A stretch of 51,638 bases of DNA from an uncultured Sphingobacteriaceae bacterium (GTDB lineage: Bacteria; Bacteroidota; Bacteroidia; Sphingobacteriales; Sphingobacteriaceae), in the NCBI GenBank assembly GCA_946887045.1, contig CAMPKC010000028.1, positions 1 to 51,638 of the forward strand, in the 5' to 3' direction. Positions 18,901-29,307 of the stretch are shown piece by piece. Position 1 is the stretch's first letter, and every line of letters starts with the position of its first letter. The notes beneath the pieces were generated by a model that saw only the letters and a list, made by a program, of their open reading frames with translations, made no database searches and was not told where the DNA came from. Position numbers and translations under genes: made by a program.

Positions 18901-20076
18901 ATCAAGGGTATCTCTATTGGGTAAGGAACAACCTGCTCCATTTAATACAGCTTCGTAAGCATCAACGGCAGATTGCGGTGTTAGCGGATAACCTATATCA
19001 AAAGGTGACGTTGCTTTTGCCAGGGGCACATCAGCGCTGCCTCCCTGTGCCACTACACCCGCCCAATTATTTGAAGTGTTGGTTGGCGACCCGTCTACAT
19101 AGTTTCCATCCACATACCATTTTCCATAGCCGTCGGTTGTATTAAAGCTCGGGTTGCAAATCCGGTATCTTACCCCGCTTCCCGTATTCGGTCCATATTT
19201 GTAATAGTTGTTTACCACATTGTAGTTGCCACCTTCTCCGCCATACACATTATTGATTCCCCAGTTGTAAAGAACGTTATTGCGTAAGTCCACGTTTTCA
19301 ACCCCCACCGTATTAGGCGTGTAGCTGGAAACACCCGCAAAGCGGGGGGTACGGTTTCGGCAATGAGCAAATAAATTGTGGTGCATGCTGCCGCGCTTGG
19401 CTCCCCAGATTCCACCATAACCATGTTGCTCATAGTCGGTATCTCCTGTTTCCCAATGGTAAGAATAGTTAAGTGGTTCAGATATAATAGACCATTGAAT
19501 GGTGAGATTGTCGCCCCTGTAAACCGTTAGCGCTTCGTCGTTACTCCAACTCGCGGTTACGTGATCAATTATAATATTGCTGGGCCCGGTACCGCTTAAA
19601 GCATCCGCTCCACCACTGCCATCAACCGGGTTACCATTGGAATCTACTACCTTTTGGTACCGGTCGCCCACGCGAAAACGCATATAGCGGATAATAACAT
19701 TATCACCACTGATAGATACCTGATGGTCGGCCACGCAAATGCCATCACCCGGGGCCGTTTGGCCTGCAATGGTGGTATTTGCCTTAATGCTTAATCTTGA
19801 ATTAAGATGAATCGTGCCCGATACGCGGAATACAACCGTCCGATAAGTTGCCGGAGCTGTTAACGCATAGCGAAGCGACCCTGGCTGGCCATCGTCACTT
19901 AAGTTTGTTACTTCAAAAACCGTGGTGAACGCAGAAGGTGTCCCCCTCCCACCTGTGGTGTACATACCGGCGCCTTCCGCTCCGGGAAATGCAGGCAGCT
20001 GCGCTTGGACATCAATAGTGCTGCACAAGCACCAGAAGGTTAAAAAATTACCTACTAAGAGTAAAAATTTACGCAT
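12955..20076 (-). CDS. Giant secreted pectate lyase (PL1) - pectinesterase (CE8) fusion with T9SS sorting domain
   Basis: I start at the ATG at 20076 (2373 residues), where a signal peptide begins (MRKFLLLVGNF, cut after VQAQ). A longer frame adds 26 residues with no signal character. Residues 26-480 form a PL1 pectate lyase, with Asp171-His172 (IIIDHVTASW), the Arg-rich NRTPRFAG (241-248) and a Ca-binding DSDHDGMSD repeat near 438. Two homologous Ig-like units (about 488-592 and 908-1012) flank a carbohydrate-binding-like and an Fn3-like region. CE8 spans 1019-1330, with Gln1126, Asp1149, Asp1172 and Arg1234 present. Long beta-rich parts, MBG-like, HYR-like and SprB-like units, a Cys/His motif and a type A T9SS domain (VNVYPNPVE) follow. 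One chain can thus demethylate and cut homogalacturonan. Confidence 0.93.
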   Translation of the reverse strand: MRKFLLLVGNFLTFWCLCSTIDVQAQLPAFPGAEGAGMYTTGGRGTPSAFTTVFEVTNLSDDGQPGSLRYALTAPATYRTVVFRVSGTIHLNSRLSIKANTTIAGQTAPGDGICVADHQVSISGDNVIIRYMRFRVGDRYQKVVDSNGNPVDGSGGADALSGTGPSNIIIDHVTASWSNDEALTVYRGDNLTIQWSIISEPLNYSYHWETGDTDYEQHGYGGIWGAKRGSMHHNLFAHCRNRTPRFAGVSSYTPNTVGVENVDLRNNVLYNWGINNVYGGEGGNYNVVNNYYKYGPNTGSGVRYRICNPSFNTTDGYGKWYVDGNYVDGSPTNTSNNWAGVVAQGGSADVPLAKATSPFDIGYPLTPQSAVDAYEAVLNGAGCSLPNRDTLDERIVNDVRNRTGRIIDVQGGYPHGTPYAQTVNAWPALNSIAPPADSDHDGMSDTWETNNGLNPNDANDRNIIASNGYTNLENYLNSLTNPVVNTNPVIYANAAFSSFAQTLGSPSTAQTFQISGANLTNDIVVTAPANYQLSTNGTNWSSSINLTPNSGNVSATISVRLNASATGTYSGVISAASDGATTINSAVNGSTSNPVPPVINQKQIIGIYPAMEGGFENQPAGTVSSAAPTGALNPSPTVWTTNGNASIMNDGNARTGSNYFTYTSTSTSTKNNYSPAVTTPLFVKGTKYIVQYYYRAPAPSLGNTVSGLLAATDNTGTTNFTTAYSTIAWVGTNGAWQKAALPYSLNNSFAPTTVFAGFRFNGGGTAIAKPFDIDDFVVYPADNQLLPSADILAPDPVLAATTTGNNNTIDISWSAPATGLDGGGYIVLRTSSSAVPALNANGLYSLGNNIGTGNTVVYIGRNTGFTDNGSVAALTQGITYYYHIFTADKAFNYSPAVTTSGATTDTSPVVSVSGILNPFSQTVGTPSPSQSFTVQGNNLTAITNVTAPAGFELSDDESTWKASLSFQPENKSLNETAFVRLNASTPGSHSGNITVASAGATNAQLAISGNTSNPVPEGYDVVVAADGSGNYTSLQAAINAAPSNRTTPYRILVKKGKYIEKVTIPSNKPFLHVVGEGINEVVFSWDDYAGKPGVTEIATITINSNDCVFMNMTIENSWGRKNDGPQALAVKVTGDRVIFKSCKMVSGQDTLMAHGNGKRQYYSNCYIDGNTDYIYGSAIAVFDSCVLYNRDRLDGSTSSVFTAASTPAGQTYGYVFRDCLLPNNNGQTTYTLGRPWGNAAPPHTSETKVVFLNCRMGTTVKPERWQVWTSETNTSLITYAEYKTRYFSGALVDLSKRVSWSKEFTDEQAAPYFVNSNIFGTWDPCSVLPETCAPFSAPISLSNFRVNRSSSQSNILFNVCWPINGVTFELHRSTDSVSFSKVKELVTLTDTTAAYMFTDVLPPSGISYFYKIVASKGGYETFTTDTVIKVDRSVPLNGDFRSAGSGFWTNASSGNGSNPASIWEKYVAASNSWVLQPAGVQPSNANVTVRSGHIVKMDGLKSVNNLTIEEGAVLNGNGGYGATPGAQTLRIGVGQAASVTFQNDGIFGGDTNPQDLIILEFNPACASVLWTGSGVSKITRLRPLPANTNALSVVFDQDVSLSYNLSGFTAYYNTATNATAENVTYTINKGKTIKLTNPSASFSPTGSTTTNPGGRYTYNIEGTLDMSVTTSTSNLVPYSNNASSIVSLNIGSEGVLKLGKGFNTVNSSPSTTGNNGKLVMTIADGGLVDATKTTNLNFGNNYFITSGTGALKRSVGSTSVSFPIGTSVTSYNPVTLTNTGTADNFSVSLKNTFDYQVADSSKVVNKQWDIIEDVSGGSNLTAKFGWVVADQASGFDPAQPTAVMQYKESTWSNTPAAIAGNGTVTDPYTVSASGINSLSAFGVTNYTKATPTIKLDAYNYSYDGNPHAVSGFAYGTGGEEDKLSPALSFVYKDTVGNILNSAPAKAGTYVVGATYAGNAYYKPASDTALITITPKALTITASNQVKECGTALNLGTTAFTVSGLLAADTVHSVLLTSEGAAESGSKGTYAIVAANAQGSGLSNYLISYLNGSLEVSDVNAPVITSRPEVPALCYSNSGTYTIPALSATDGCGSVNVSYSISGSTNRSGNGANASGSFNIGTSTIHWVVNDGNGNQATTETSVVINNPLSVSIPDVYAVDSNVDAKNTLYLGYGPSSLTINALPSGGTGPYTFLWNNVEGASSLSVNSAGVYTVNVIDALGCSSSASITINVEDVRCGNNNDKVKVCHNGKEICISSGDVQDHLNHGDRLGSCNPELASNSKEVETAKLKEVETANSSWVNVYPNPVELVVQVSVSSLQPGATLHFYNGTGILMRSLPMNKSTESVSMQGFIPGLYLLVIKNGNEVTTKKVLKQ

Positions 20077-20151
20077 ACAATTTGAATTAGGTTTATAATC
20101 GGGTTTAATAATTAGCTTATAAATTATGTGTTTTACAACGATAATTCCTTT

Positions 20152-20221
20152 CAAAACTAGCTAAAGTACTTTGAGACGAGGGACAAAAAACGGTCGAAAT
20201 GGTTCAATAATTGGTATTTTT
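20152..20221 (-). promoter_or_regulatory. Promoter and direct-repeat operator of the pectate lyase fusion gene
   Basis: The minus strand has TAGTTTTG (20159-20152), a full match to the Bacteroidota -7 box TAnnTTTG. Plus-strand GGGAC-A6 (20180-20190) covers the -33 area. Further upstream lie GGTCGAAAT (20192) and GGTTCAA...TTGGTA (20201-20216), 13 of 16 bases equal to 12451-12466 before the other pectin gene. This points to one shared activator. The remaining gap up to 20552 shows no supportable gene. Confidence 0.6.
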
Positions 20222-20552
20222 ATGAGATTTACACTACCAATTTAATCTTTGCAAATCGAGGAGAAATGCACCAGTTTAAAAACGAATTGATCTTGAAAAA
20301 CGCTAACCAATTCTTCCCTGGAATCAGTTTTCGATGTTGCCCTTAAAATGAACAGTAAGTTATGATCCTGTTTTTTAATGGTGCGAATATGCAGTCCAAA
20401 TATTCATCATGTGCCGCACCGGACTTCATCTACCCTATTTCAGATAAAATCAATACCTACTGCTTTTCGCTCCAATGTATTGAACATCACAGAAACTGCA
20501 TTTAATAATCAGTGCGTACGAATATGTAATGAGAATTTGATTTGTGAAGATC

Positions 20553-20586
20553 TTTATTTGTAATTAGTCTAAATAAACTATATTTG
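20553..20586 (+). promoter_or_regulatory. Promoter with 25-bp iron-type palindrome, TonB receptor 1
   Basis: The 25-bp site (20553-20577) has arms TTTATTT and AAATAAA. It matches the site before the second TonB receptor (29957-29981) at 22 of 25 positions. The -7 box TATATTTG (20579-20586) follows after 1 base, and TTTG at 20557-20560 inside the site can serve as the -33 element with an 18-base spacer. A repressor bound here would block the polymerase. By context it is probably a Fur- or DtxR-like iron regulator. Confidence 0.65.
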
Positions 20587-20618
20587 GCGAAAATATTACT
20601 TTACACAAAACAATAATA

Positions 20619-23006
20619 ATGAGCTTTTCTTCAGTCCAAGCTAGTCAGGGATTATTCAATAGATTCAGGCTTAGCTTCTCTTTCATTTTCCATATCTTAT
20701 TTTTAGTACTTTCTCCATCTGTGTCTTGGGGGCAAAGCCCTGCTAATGCAGCAGTTACAGGCACGATCAATAATTCCTATGGACAGCCTCTGCCGAATGC
20801 CAGCATTAGCCTGGGGGAAGAAAAAAGCGGTCGAACTGATGAAAAAGGCAGATATATAATCCAGGGGCTATCTGCCGGAGCCAAGATAATTCGCATAAGT
20901 TTGGTAGGATATCAGACGACTATTGCGAATGTAGAACTGTATGCCGATAGCACTATTGAGGCTTCCTTTGTTCTGCAACCAGGTAGTACACTTTCTGAAA
21001 TTGTTGTCACCGCAGGAAGAAAGGCGGAAAGCATAAATGAAGTTCCATCCTCCGTGAGTATACTTACTGCAAGGGATGTGAAAGAACAGTTAAGTGTCAA
21101 TCCTTCAGTTGCTGCAATCCTTGGTAACACAATCCCCGGGCTGGGTACTGCAACTAATAAGGCAACTAATTCTGGCCAGACACTACGTGGTCGCCAAGTA
21201 CTTGTTTTGATCGATGGTATTCCCCAATCAACTCCACTAATGAATGGAAGCCGGGATATCCGTACCCTCGATCCTTCTGCTATTGAAAGAGTTGAAGTAA
21301 TCAAGGGTGCAACCTCCATTTACGGCAACGGATCAGCCGGAGGAATTATAAACTTCATCACCAAGAAACCGTCCTCCAACAAAACATTTGCCGGAACAAC
21401 TAATCTTGGTATTAATGGCAATCTGGCTCACCCTTCTAATACAGGAGGTTACAGACTTTCACAAAACTTTTCAGGAACGCTTAATAAGTTTTCTTACCTG
21501 ATAAACGGGACGTTTAATTATACGGGAGTTCTGAAAGATGCCAATGGAAAAGTAAATGCGCAGCCAGATGGGCTGGGAGAAAATTCCCTTTACAATACCT
21601 TTATAAAACTGGGCTACCAGCCGAACGATAATAGCCAGATTACGGCTTCCTATAACCTGTTTCGAAGTGTCCAGAGCAGCGACTATATTAATGTGACAGG
21701 TAAATACGGCGAAACTCCTTCAATTGGAGCAACCGGAGAATCTTTGGGCGACCCAGCAGGAACTCCCTACAATCATAACGTCTTTGTTTCTTATCAGCAT
21801 AAAGCACTTCCCCTGGCTACCACTGTTGATGCATCGGTCTATTACAACGGATTTATATCAATGAACCGATATGTTGAAAAAGCATCGGCATGGTATGGCC
21901 CCGGGCAAACTAAAATTCAATCGTTCAAAAAAGGTCTTCGCCTTACCCTTAATACACCATGGAAGTTAGGCGCATTTGCAGATGGCGAAGTAACTTACGG
22001 TCTGGATCTTTTGAATGATCGCACAAACCAGGTGCTCACTGACGGGCGAGTATATATTCCGGACATGAATATGCTTAACCTTGCTCCTTATGCACAGATG
22101 AAAGTCGATTTATTCACTGACGTTGTGTTGAAAGCGGGTATCCGCTACGAAAATGCCACTGTAAAAGTAAAAGACTTTAATACTATTGCTAAAGGCCCGA
22201 ATGGGGAGGGCAGCATTGCAATCACCGGTGGTAAAATTCCATTCAACGCAACCACTTTAAATGCTGGCTTGCGTTATAAAAAATTCCAGATTTTCAACCC
22301 GTTTATTAGCTTCTCTCAGGGCTTTGCCATCAACGAGCTTGGCCGCATTCTGCGTAGTGCTACCAGCAATACGCTCGAAAACATTGCTACTGACCCGATC
22401 ATTACTAACAACTATGAAGCGGGGTTCAGCAGCAGAATAGGGATTATGAATTTCACAGCAGCATATTATATCAGCACATCAAAACTGGGCGCTAATCTGG
22501 TGGATGTGGGTGGTTATCTGGTGCCGCAACGAGAGCCGGAAAAGGTATATGGGTACGAAATAACTGTCGATGCCTATTTAAATCCCAAATGGGCCTTAGG
22601 CGCCAGCTACTCTTTTGTAGAAGGGAAAGCCGAAAACGCGGATGGCACCAAAGTTTATATGAACGGCTTACGCATCGCTCCCCCAAAAGCAACGGCATAT
22701 TTGGACTGGCGCCCCACCAAAGCATTAGGCATGAAGTTATTCTGGGTATACACCGGAAGCCGGGACCGCTTCGACGCTCGGTCAAACGGTTTGTATGCAA
22801 ACAGTGAGGGTCCTGTCAAATCGGTTAGTTTATTCAATTTATCAACAAATTACAAGGTAAACAGCCGGATATCGACAGGACTTGGAGTGGAAAACCTGCT
22901 AAACAGTTCATACTATCCCGTGGTAAGTCAGTATCGTGCTATGGATGCAGAGTATGTTCAAGGCAATGGAGCAACAGTGAGTCTAAACTTGTTTTACAAC
23001 TTCTAG
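20619..23006 (+). CDS. TonB-dependent (siderophore-type) receptor 1
   Basis: A 795-residue outer-membrane receptor. The signal peptide ends near residue 39. A carboxypeptidase-regulatory-like domain (about 46-125, GTINNSYGQPLPNASISL) and a plug domain (about 128-245, with LRGRQVLVLIDGIPQ and IERVEVIKGATSIYGNGSAG) follow, then a 22-strand-type barrel ending in aromatic FYNF. The plug motifs are of the FhuA/FecA class that takes up ferric siderophores. The next gene, 4 bases on, is a PepSY membrane protein of the type paired with siderophore receptors. The iron-type operator in front supports iron control. It is a clear paralogue of the receptor at 30005. Substrate unknown. Confidence 0.92.
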   Translation: MSFSSVQASQGLFNRFRLSFSFIFHILFLVLSPSVSWGQSPANAAVTGTINNSYGQPLPNASISLGEEKSGRTDEKGRYIIQGLSAGAKIIRISLVGYQTTIANVELYADSTIEASFVLQPGSTLSEIVVTAGRKAESINEVPSSVSILTARDVKEQLSVNPSVAAILGNTIPGLGTATNKATNSGQTLRGRQVLVLIDGIPQSTPLMNGSRDIRTLDPSAIERVEVIKGATSIYGNGSAGGIINFITKKPSSNKTFAGTTNLGINGNLAHPSNTGGYRLSQNFSGTLNKFSYLINGTFNYTGVLKDANGKVNAQPDGLGENSLYNTFIKLGYQPNDNSQITASYNLFRSVQSSDYINVTGKYGETPSIGATGESLGDPAGTPYNHNVFVSYQHKALPLATTVDASVYYNGFISMNRYVEKASAWYGPGQTKIQSFKKGLRLTLNTPWKLGAFADGEVTYGLDLLNDRTNQVLTDGRVYIPDMNMLNLAPYAQMKVDLFTDVVLKAGIRYENATVKVKDFNTIAKGPNGEGSIAITGGKIPFNATTLNAGLRYKKFQIFNPFISFSQGFAINELGRILRSATSNTLENIATDPIITNNYEAGFSSRIGIMNFTAAYYISTSKLGANLVDVGGYLVPQREPEKVYGYEITVDAYLNPKWALGASYSFVEGKAENADGTKVYMNGLRIAPPKATAYLDWRPTKALGMKLFWVYTGSRDRFDARSNGLYANSEGPVKSVSLFNLSTNYKVNSRISTGLGVENLLNSSYYPVVSQYRAMDAEYVQGNGATVSLNLFYNF

Positions 23007-23010
23007 CAGC

Positions 23011-24195
23011 ATGCTTCGAAAACTTTTCTTCTGGCTGCACAAATGGCTGGGACTGGTGACAGGCCTGATAGTTCTTATTATCAGCATCACTGGTTGTATT
23101 AACGTGTTTGCCGATGAACTGAAAGAACTTTTTTACCCCGGCAGGTTCTATACAGGCCAGGTTGAAAAGCTGCCTGTGATGAACTTTAGCGATCTTCGCA
23201 ACAGCGCTCAGAAGGCCATTGGCCCCGAGTATAAAATCTCACGCTGCGAAGTATATCCCGAACCGGGCCGGAATTGGATTTTCAGAGCTACTTCAACCGA
23301 CCCAAAGGGCATCGGTCATTGGAACTACTATAAATATTATTACCGCGCTTACATAAATCCTTATAACGGCAAGGTCGCGTATGTTGAGGATACCCGCAAT
23401 GAGTTCTTTCAACTTGTGCTTAATTTACACATGAACCTGCTTCTTGGAAAGCCTATAGGTAGCGTAATTACCGGTACCTCCACCCTATTTTTCCTGGTTC
23501 TGTTATTAAGTGGCCTCTTTCTATGGTGGCCAAAAAAATGGAAGTTTAAAAGCTTCAAAAAGGGCCTGTTGATTAAGGGGAATGCGGGCTTAAAACGTCG
23601 GAACTATGATCTCCACAATGTCCTGGGGTTTTATGTCCTTGTTCCTGCCATTCTGATTTGTATTACAGGTTTGGTATTTGCCTTTCCCTGGGTTGATAAT
23701 TCTATAAAATACGCTGTTGACGGAGGTAAATCAGCCGAAAATCGTGCTATACCTTCATCCACACCTAATCAGGATTACCAACCCACAGCATTAGACGGCG
23801 CAGTTGCCGCTCTGCTTCGATCGCACCCGCAGGCAGACGTTTTTTCTATACGTTTCCGGGATAAAAGTACAGATCCGCTGGATGTGCAGGTAAGGTTGGC
23901 CAAAAAACGCACTCACCTGTTTAAGTGGTATTTTTTTGACCGAAACAGTGGGAAACTTCTTTTATCGTATGGTGACAGCGATGTAAAGGGCGGCGAAAAG
24001 TTCAGAAGCATGAATTACGACCTGCACACAGGCGCATTTTCCGGATTACCAACCAAATTACTGGCCTTTTTTGTTTCGCTCATCTGTGCCTCTTTGCCGG
24101 TCACCGGATTTATAATCTGGTATAACCGAACCAAAAGAAAGAGTAGAGAACCGAAACGACGAGCCACTGCAAATCCCCAGCCAACTCAGATATAG
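23011..24195 (+). CDS. PepSY-associated membrane protein (PiuB-like, siderophore-iron reductase type)
   Basis: A 394-residue inner-membrane protein. It has one helix at the N-terminus (about 13-34, after LHKWLGLVTGL), a periplasmic PepSY-like domain, a helix pair around 145-172 and 205-230, a second PepSY-like stretch, and a last helix (about 350-372) followed by a basic tail. Histidines sit at helix edges in the typical way: HKWLG, NLHMNLLLG, YDLHNVLG and YDLHTGAFSG. Members of this family lie beside TonB receptors and are thought to reduce ferric iron in siderophores through bound haem. It starts 4 bases after the receptor stop, so the two form one operon. Confidence 0.9.
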   Translation: MLRKLFFWLHKWLGLVTGLIVLIISITGCINVFADELKELFYPGRFYTGQVEKLPVMNFSDLRNSAQKAIGPEYKISRCEVYPEPGRNWIFRATSTDPKGIGHWNYYKYYYRAYINPYNGKVAYVEDTRNEFFQLVLNLHMNLLLGKPIGSVITGTSTLFFLVLLLSGLFLWWPKKWKFKSFKKGLLIKGNAGLKRRNYDLHNVLGFYVLVPAILICITGLVFAFPWVDNSIKYAVDGGKSAENRAIPSSTPNQDYQPTALDGAVAALLRSHPQADVFSIRFRDKSTDPLDVQVRLAKKRTHLFKWYFFDRNSGKLLLSYGDSDVKGGEKFRSMNYDLHTGAFSGLPTKLLAFFVSLICASLPVTGFIIWYNRTKRKSREPKRRATANPQPTQI

Positions 24196-24309
24196 CACGT
24201 TCAGTAATTAACAACTCTCAAGCCATTTTTCTCTAATTGTCCTAAAGACACGAATGAGGGTGACGGATATGCCAGTAGGGAATAATATGTTGCGTTCGTT
24301 TAATTCCTT

Positions 24310-25431
24310 CTACTTCTGACCAGGCAGGTTTACAGCCCAACCAATTTCAGGTTTAACATTGAAAGTAAGCTTATCTTGTTTCACTCCCATAAAGCCAGCC
24401 CAGAACTCCATTTTGTGAGTTGCTATAACCATCTTAAAGACATCCTGAATTTCGAACGTAAAAGGCACACTTGCAATTTCCTTAGGCAGAACGCCAACAT
24501 GTTTAATCTCCTTAAATTCAGACCTTGTCAGGCCGTTCCCCTCCCCATTTAGCTCAAGATATGGATAGAACTTCAACAACCAGCCATCAATACCATCATA
24601 CGACCCATATAGCCCGGTTTTGTGATACTTCACCATGTTCATCCAAAAGCTTTTTTGAAACTTTCCTCTCTTGCTGTCCACAATCTTCTGGATAACGGGC
24701 TTCAATTCAGATGTCCACCATTTAAGGTCGTATTTGGAAAGATAATCTAAACGCCTGTTTATTTTCTCCCAATCTTCAACACTCCCCTCGATAGTAACTT
24801 CCGGAATACCACAGCCCACCATGATAACTTTGTAATTGAAAAATTCTTTCATAGACTCCATAATGGTTATCTGCCCTGCTATAAGGGATGTGGGAGTTGT
24901 GGTACTAAAGGCTGGCGACAAATTATCGGAAAGTTCCTTCCCTGTATATGCAGATATTTGCTGCACAAATTCTGGGAAAACACTCGGCCATGGAAAATCG
25001 CGAAGGCCGGCAGTTCCGGTCATATTACGTGCTACTACCAATTCTTTCTTTCCCTTAAAATCCACAAACATCGACCTCAAGGCTTCGGGGTTATTATTCA
25101 CATGATGAGAAAAACCCTGGCATATAAGCAGCCACACAATGTCTGGGCTAATCGTAATGGGATAATGATTTTGATAGGCCCGCAAATATCCTGTAATCAC
25201 CGGACGGGTTCCCAAATCAACCAGCTTGTCTGATACCGATAATTTGAGGAAGTTCTTATCTACATTCTTAAATAAATTTTCAGGACTAACGGTTGGTAAT
25301 AACTTATTGGGCTTACTTAACTTTTCTATGTGGTAGGTATTCGATTGGGCGTACGCCCATCCGGAACACAATAGAAAGAACAAGAACAAGCTATTAAGCC
25401 TTTTTATCTGCGGTATTTTCAAACTTATCAT
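24310..25431 (-). CDS. DUF4419 domain protein, exported
   Basis: A 373-residue protein with a signal peptide (hydrophobic LFLFFLLCSGWAYAQ, cut near residue 29) and a body that matches the DUF4419 family. Recognisable stretches are the early PITISPDIVWLLICQGFS, then NNNPEALRSMF and, in the middle, a long Trp-rich helix region (YDLKWWTSEL). The family is known from fungi and bacteria with no firm biochemical role. It is transcribed toward the PepSY gene and divergently from katG. The 114 bases between it and the PepSY gene show no clear terminator. I see no link to iron uptake beyond position. Confidence 0.8.
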   Translation of the reverse strand: MISLKIPQIKRLNSLFLFFLLCSGWAYAQSNTYHIEKLSKPNKLLPTVSPENLFKNVDKNFLKLSVSDKLVDLGTRPVITGYLRAYQNHYPITISPDIVWLLICQGFSHHVNNNPEALRSMFVDFKGKKELVVARNMTGTAGLRDFPWPSVFPEFVQQISAYTGKELSDNLSPAFSTTTPTSLIAGQITIMESMKEFFNYKVIMVGCGIPEVTIEGSVEDWEKINRRLDYLSKYDLKWWTSELKPVIQKIVDSKRGKFQKSFWMNMVKYHKTGLYGSYDGIDGWLLKFYPYLELNGEGNGLTRSEFKEIKHVGVLPKEIASVPFTFEIQDVFKMVIATHKMEFWAGFMGVKQDKLTFNVKPEIGWAVNLPGQK

Positions 25432-28094
<2,663 letters not shown>

Positions 28095-28109
28095 GCTTTC
28101 CTATAGAAT

Positions 28110-28154
28110 AAAGAAACCACCTCATATTCTATCATTATGAGGCGGTTTCTTTTA
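28110..28154 (+). terminator. Terminator after katG
   Basis: A 17-bp stem with one mismatch (28110-28126 against 28136-28152) is followed by TT. The stem itself ends in a TTTCTTTT run. On the minus strand the mismatch becomes a G-U pair, so it may act in both directions. From here to 28474 I see no gene. Confidence 0.8.
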
Positions 28155-28474
28155 ATGAAGTTTAAGAGAGTATTATACTTTGGGTTTGTACGCCCCCTGC
28201 TCTCAAAGGCTAAAGAGGCGGTTCCGGTCAGTTCAAAACTAGCTTCATTCAAACACCAAATCGCTATTTTTTTTCTGTACTCTTTTTCTAGCGGCATTTC
28301 AACCCTAAACCACTCCCCTCAGTTCATTTCCCTCAAATTTCCAATTTCTATTTTCATAACCCGACTGCAACAGCCATTTTGAAACTCGCAATCGCTCTCG
28401 AACACTCTTAACAGATTCATAAAGCCTGTTCGGGAGCCTTTTACAATTTCCTAAAATTGCCTGAGGGTGTTGAC

Positions 28475-28500
28475 TTTGCCTCGTACCCGCCTTAACTTTA
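28475..28500 (+). promoter_or_regulatory. Promoter of the 66-residue protein gene
   Basis: TTTGCC (28475) and CGCCTTAACTTT (28488-28499) form a -7-like TAACTTTA ending 18 bases before the start codon. A close copy precedes the gene at 29308, with TTTGCC at 29218 and CGCCTTACCTTT at 29230-29241. Confidence 0.45.
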
Positions 28501-28517
28501 AAGAAAAAAAACACCTT

Positions 28518-28718
28518 ATGAAACAAACACCACGACTGTTTATTTACACCGCCGACATGGTACGGATCAGCGGAAAATGCGAGCGCAGCTGTCAGCGGCT
28601 AATGCAAAAAATGAGAGAACATTTCGGCTTACAGAAAGGCCAGGTAATAACGCTACACCAGGCAAGCAAATACCTTAATGTTCCGACAGACCAGCTGGCT
28701 CCCTACCTGATGAGCTAG
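28518..28718 (+). CDS. Small conserved protein, putative HTH/DNA-binding type
   Basis: A 66-residue protein starting MKQTPRLFIYTADMV. I chose the ATG at 28518 because an ACACCTT leader and a promoter lie just before it. A longer frame from 28467 runs through that promoter. It reads as short helices (RISGKCERSCQRLMQKMREHFG, written here in parts: ERSCQRLMQKM, then KGQVITLHQASKYLNV). The second half looks like an 'ITxxQAxxYLxV' excisionase or helix-turn-helix motif. I recall similar small proteins in Sphingobacteriaceae but know no function for them. A strong terminator follows, so it is a one-gene unit. Confidence 0.6.
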   Translation: MKQTPRLFIYTADMVRISGKCERSCQRLMQKMREHFGLQKGQVITLHQASKYLNVPTDQLAPYLMS

Positions 28719-28758
28719 GCTTAACATCACAAAACGGTTCTTTCCCATAAGCTCCAAC

Positions 28759-28784
28759 GCCCGCACGGTGTGGGGGCTTTTTTT
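28759..28784 (+). terminator. Terminator after the 66-residue protein gene
   Basis: An 8-bp stem with one mismatch (GCCCGCAC 28759-28766, GTGGGGGC 28770-28777) and a GGT loop is followed by seven T residues. Confidence 0.85.
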
Positions 28785-29061
28785 ATTCCAGAGGGTTTGC
28801 CAGAATATATAAAACGAGCTCGATAGAGGTCGTCGACCCTCCCTCCTTGATCCTCTCTTGAAAGAAGAGGGGAAGATAACGCCTGGAAGCCATATTGAAA
28901 TTTCAGTTTAATTATTTTTGGATTAAGATGTCGGCCACCGCACGACGATGGGCCACAAATTGCAATGATTACCGCCTTCAAATCAAACCGTCATTTCCCT
29001 AAATAGCCCACAAATACACAATTCCCGGTCGCAATCCGACAACATTTCCCCGGGTATTTCC

Positions 29062-29114
29062 TGAGCAGTACTTGAGCAGTCCTTAAGCGGTCCTATAGCG
29101 GTTCTAAGAGCAGC
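29062..29114. repeat. Tandem degenerate 11-bp repeats
   Basis: Four units with exact 11-base spacing (TGAGCAGTACT, TGAGCAGTCCT, TAAGCGGTCCT, ATAGCGGTTCT), then a fifth partial unit 12 bases on. The common core is AGC(A/G)GT. An 11-base period is not a coding period and is close to one DNA turn. The region 28785-29217 holds no gene I can support. A 64-codon minus-strand frame (28983-29177) crosses the repeats but looks like chance. Confidence 0.65.
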
Positions 29115-29217
29115 GTCAAAATCAGACTTTGTGGCATAAAAGCGCCATTTCCGTTTATAGCCGACAACTTGGTACAAAACTGTAAAAAACCGTCTTTACG
29201 GCACCATCCATGAGGTA

Positions 29218-29242
29218 TTTGCCCGATCTCGCCTTACCTTTG
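29218..29242 (+). promoter_or_regulatory. Promoter of the 189-residue protein gene
   Basis: TACCTTTG (29235-29242) matches TAnnTTTG exactly, and TTTGCCCG lies at 29218. The segment CGCCTTAnCTTT is shared with the promoter at 28475-28500. The leader to the start codon is about 60 bases. Confidence 0.5.
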
Positions 29243-29307
29243 ACTCAAGCATTTCGTTACCGGTAATTTCAAATGTGAAACAGATTGATTAACATAAAAA
29301 CAAAAAC

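Noticed and set aside
20378..20563. 61-codon plus-strand ORF before TonB receptor 1
   Set aside because: It runs into the iron-type operator and has no recognisable motif.
29062..29114. CRISPR array
   Set aside because: Units are only 11 bases, back to back with no spacers, and no cas gene is present.
28983..29177. 64-codon minus-strand ORF across the 11-bp repeats
   Set aside because: It has no promoter, no leader signal and no family motif. The repeats it crosses have an 11-base period that does not keep the reading frame.
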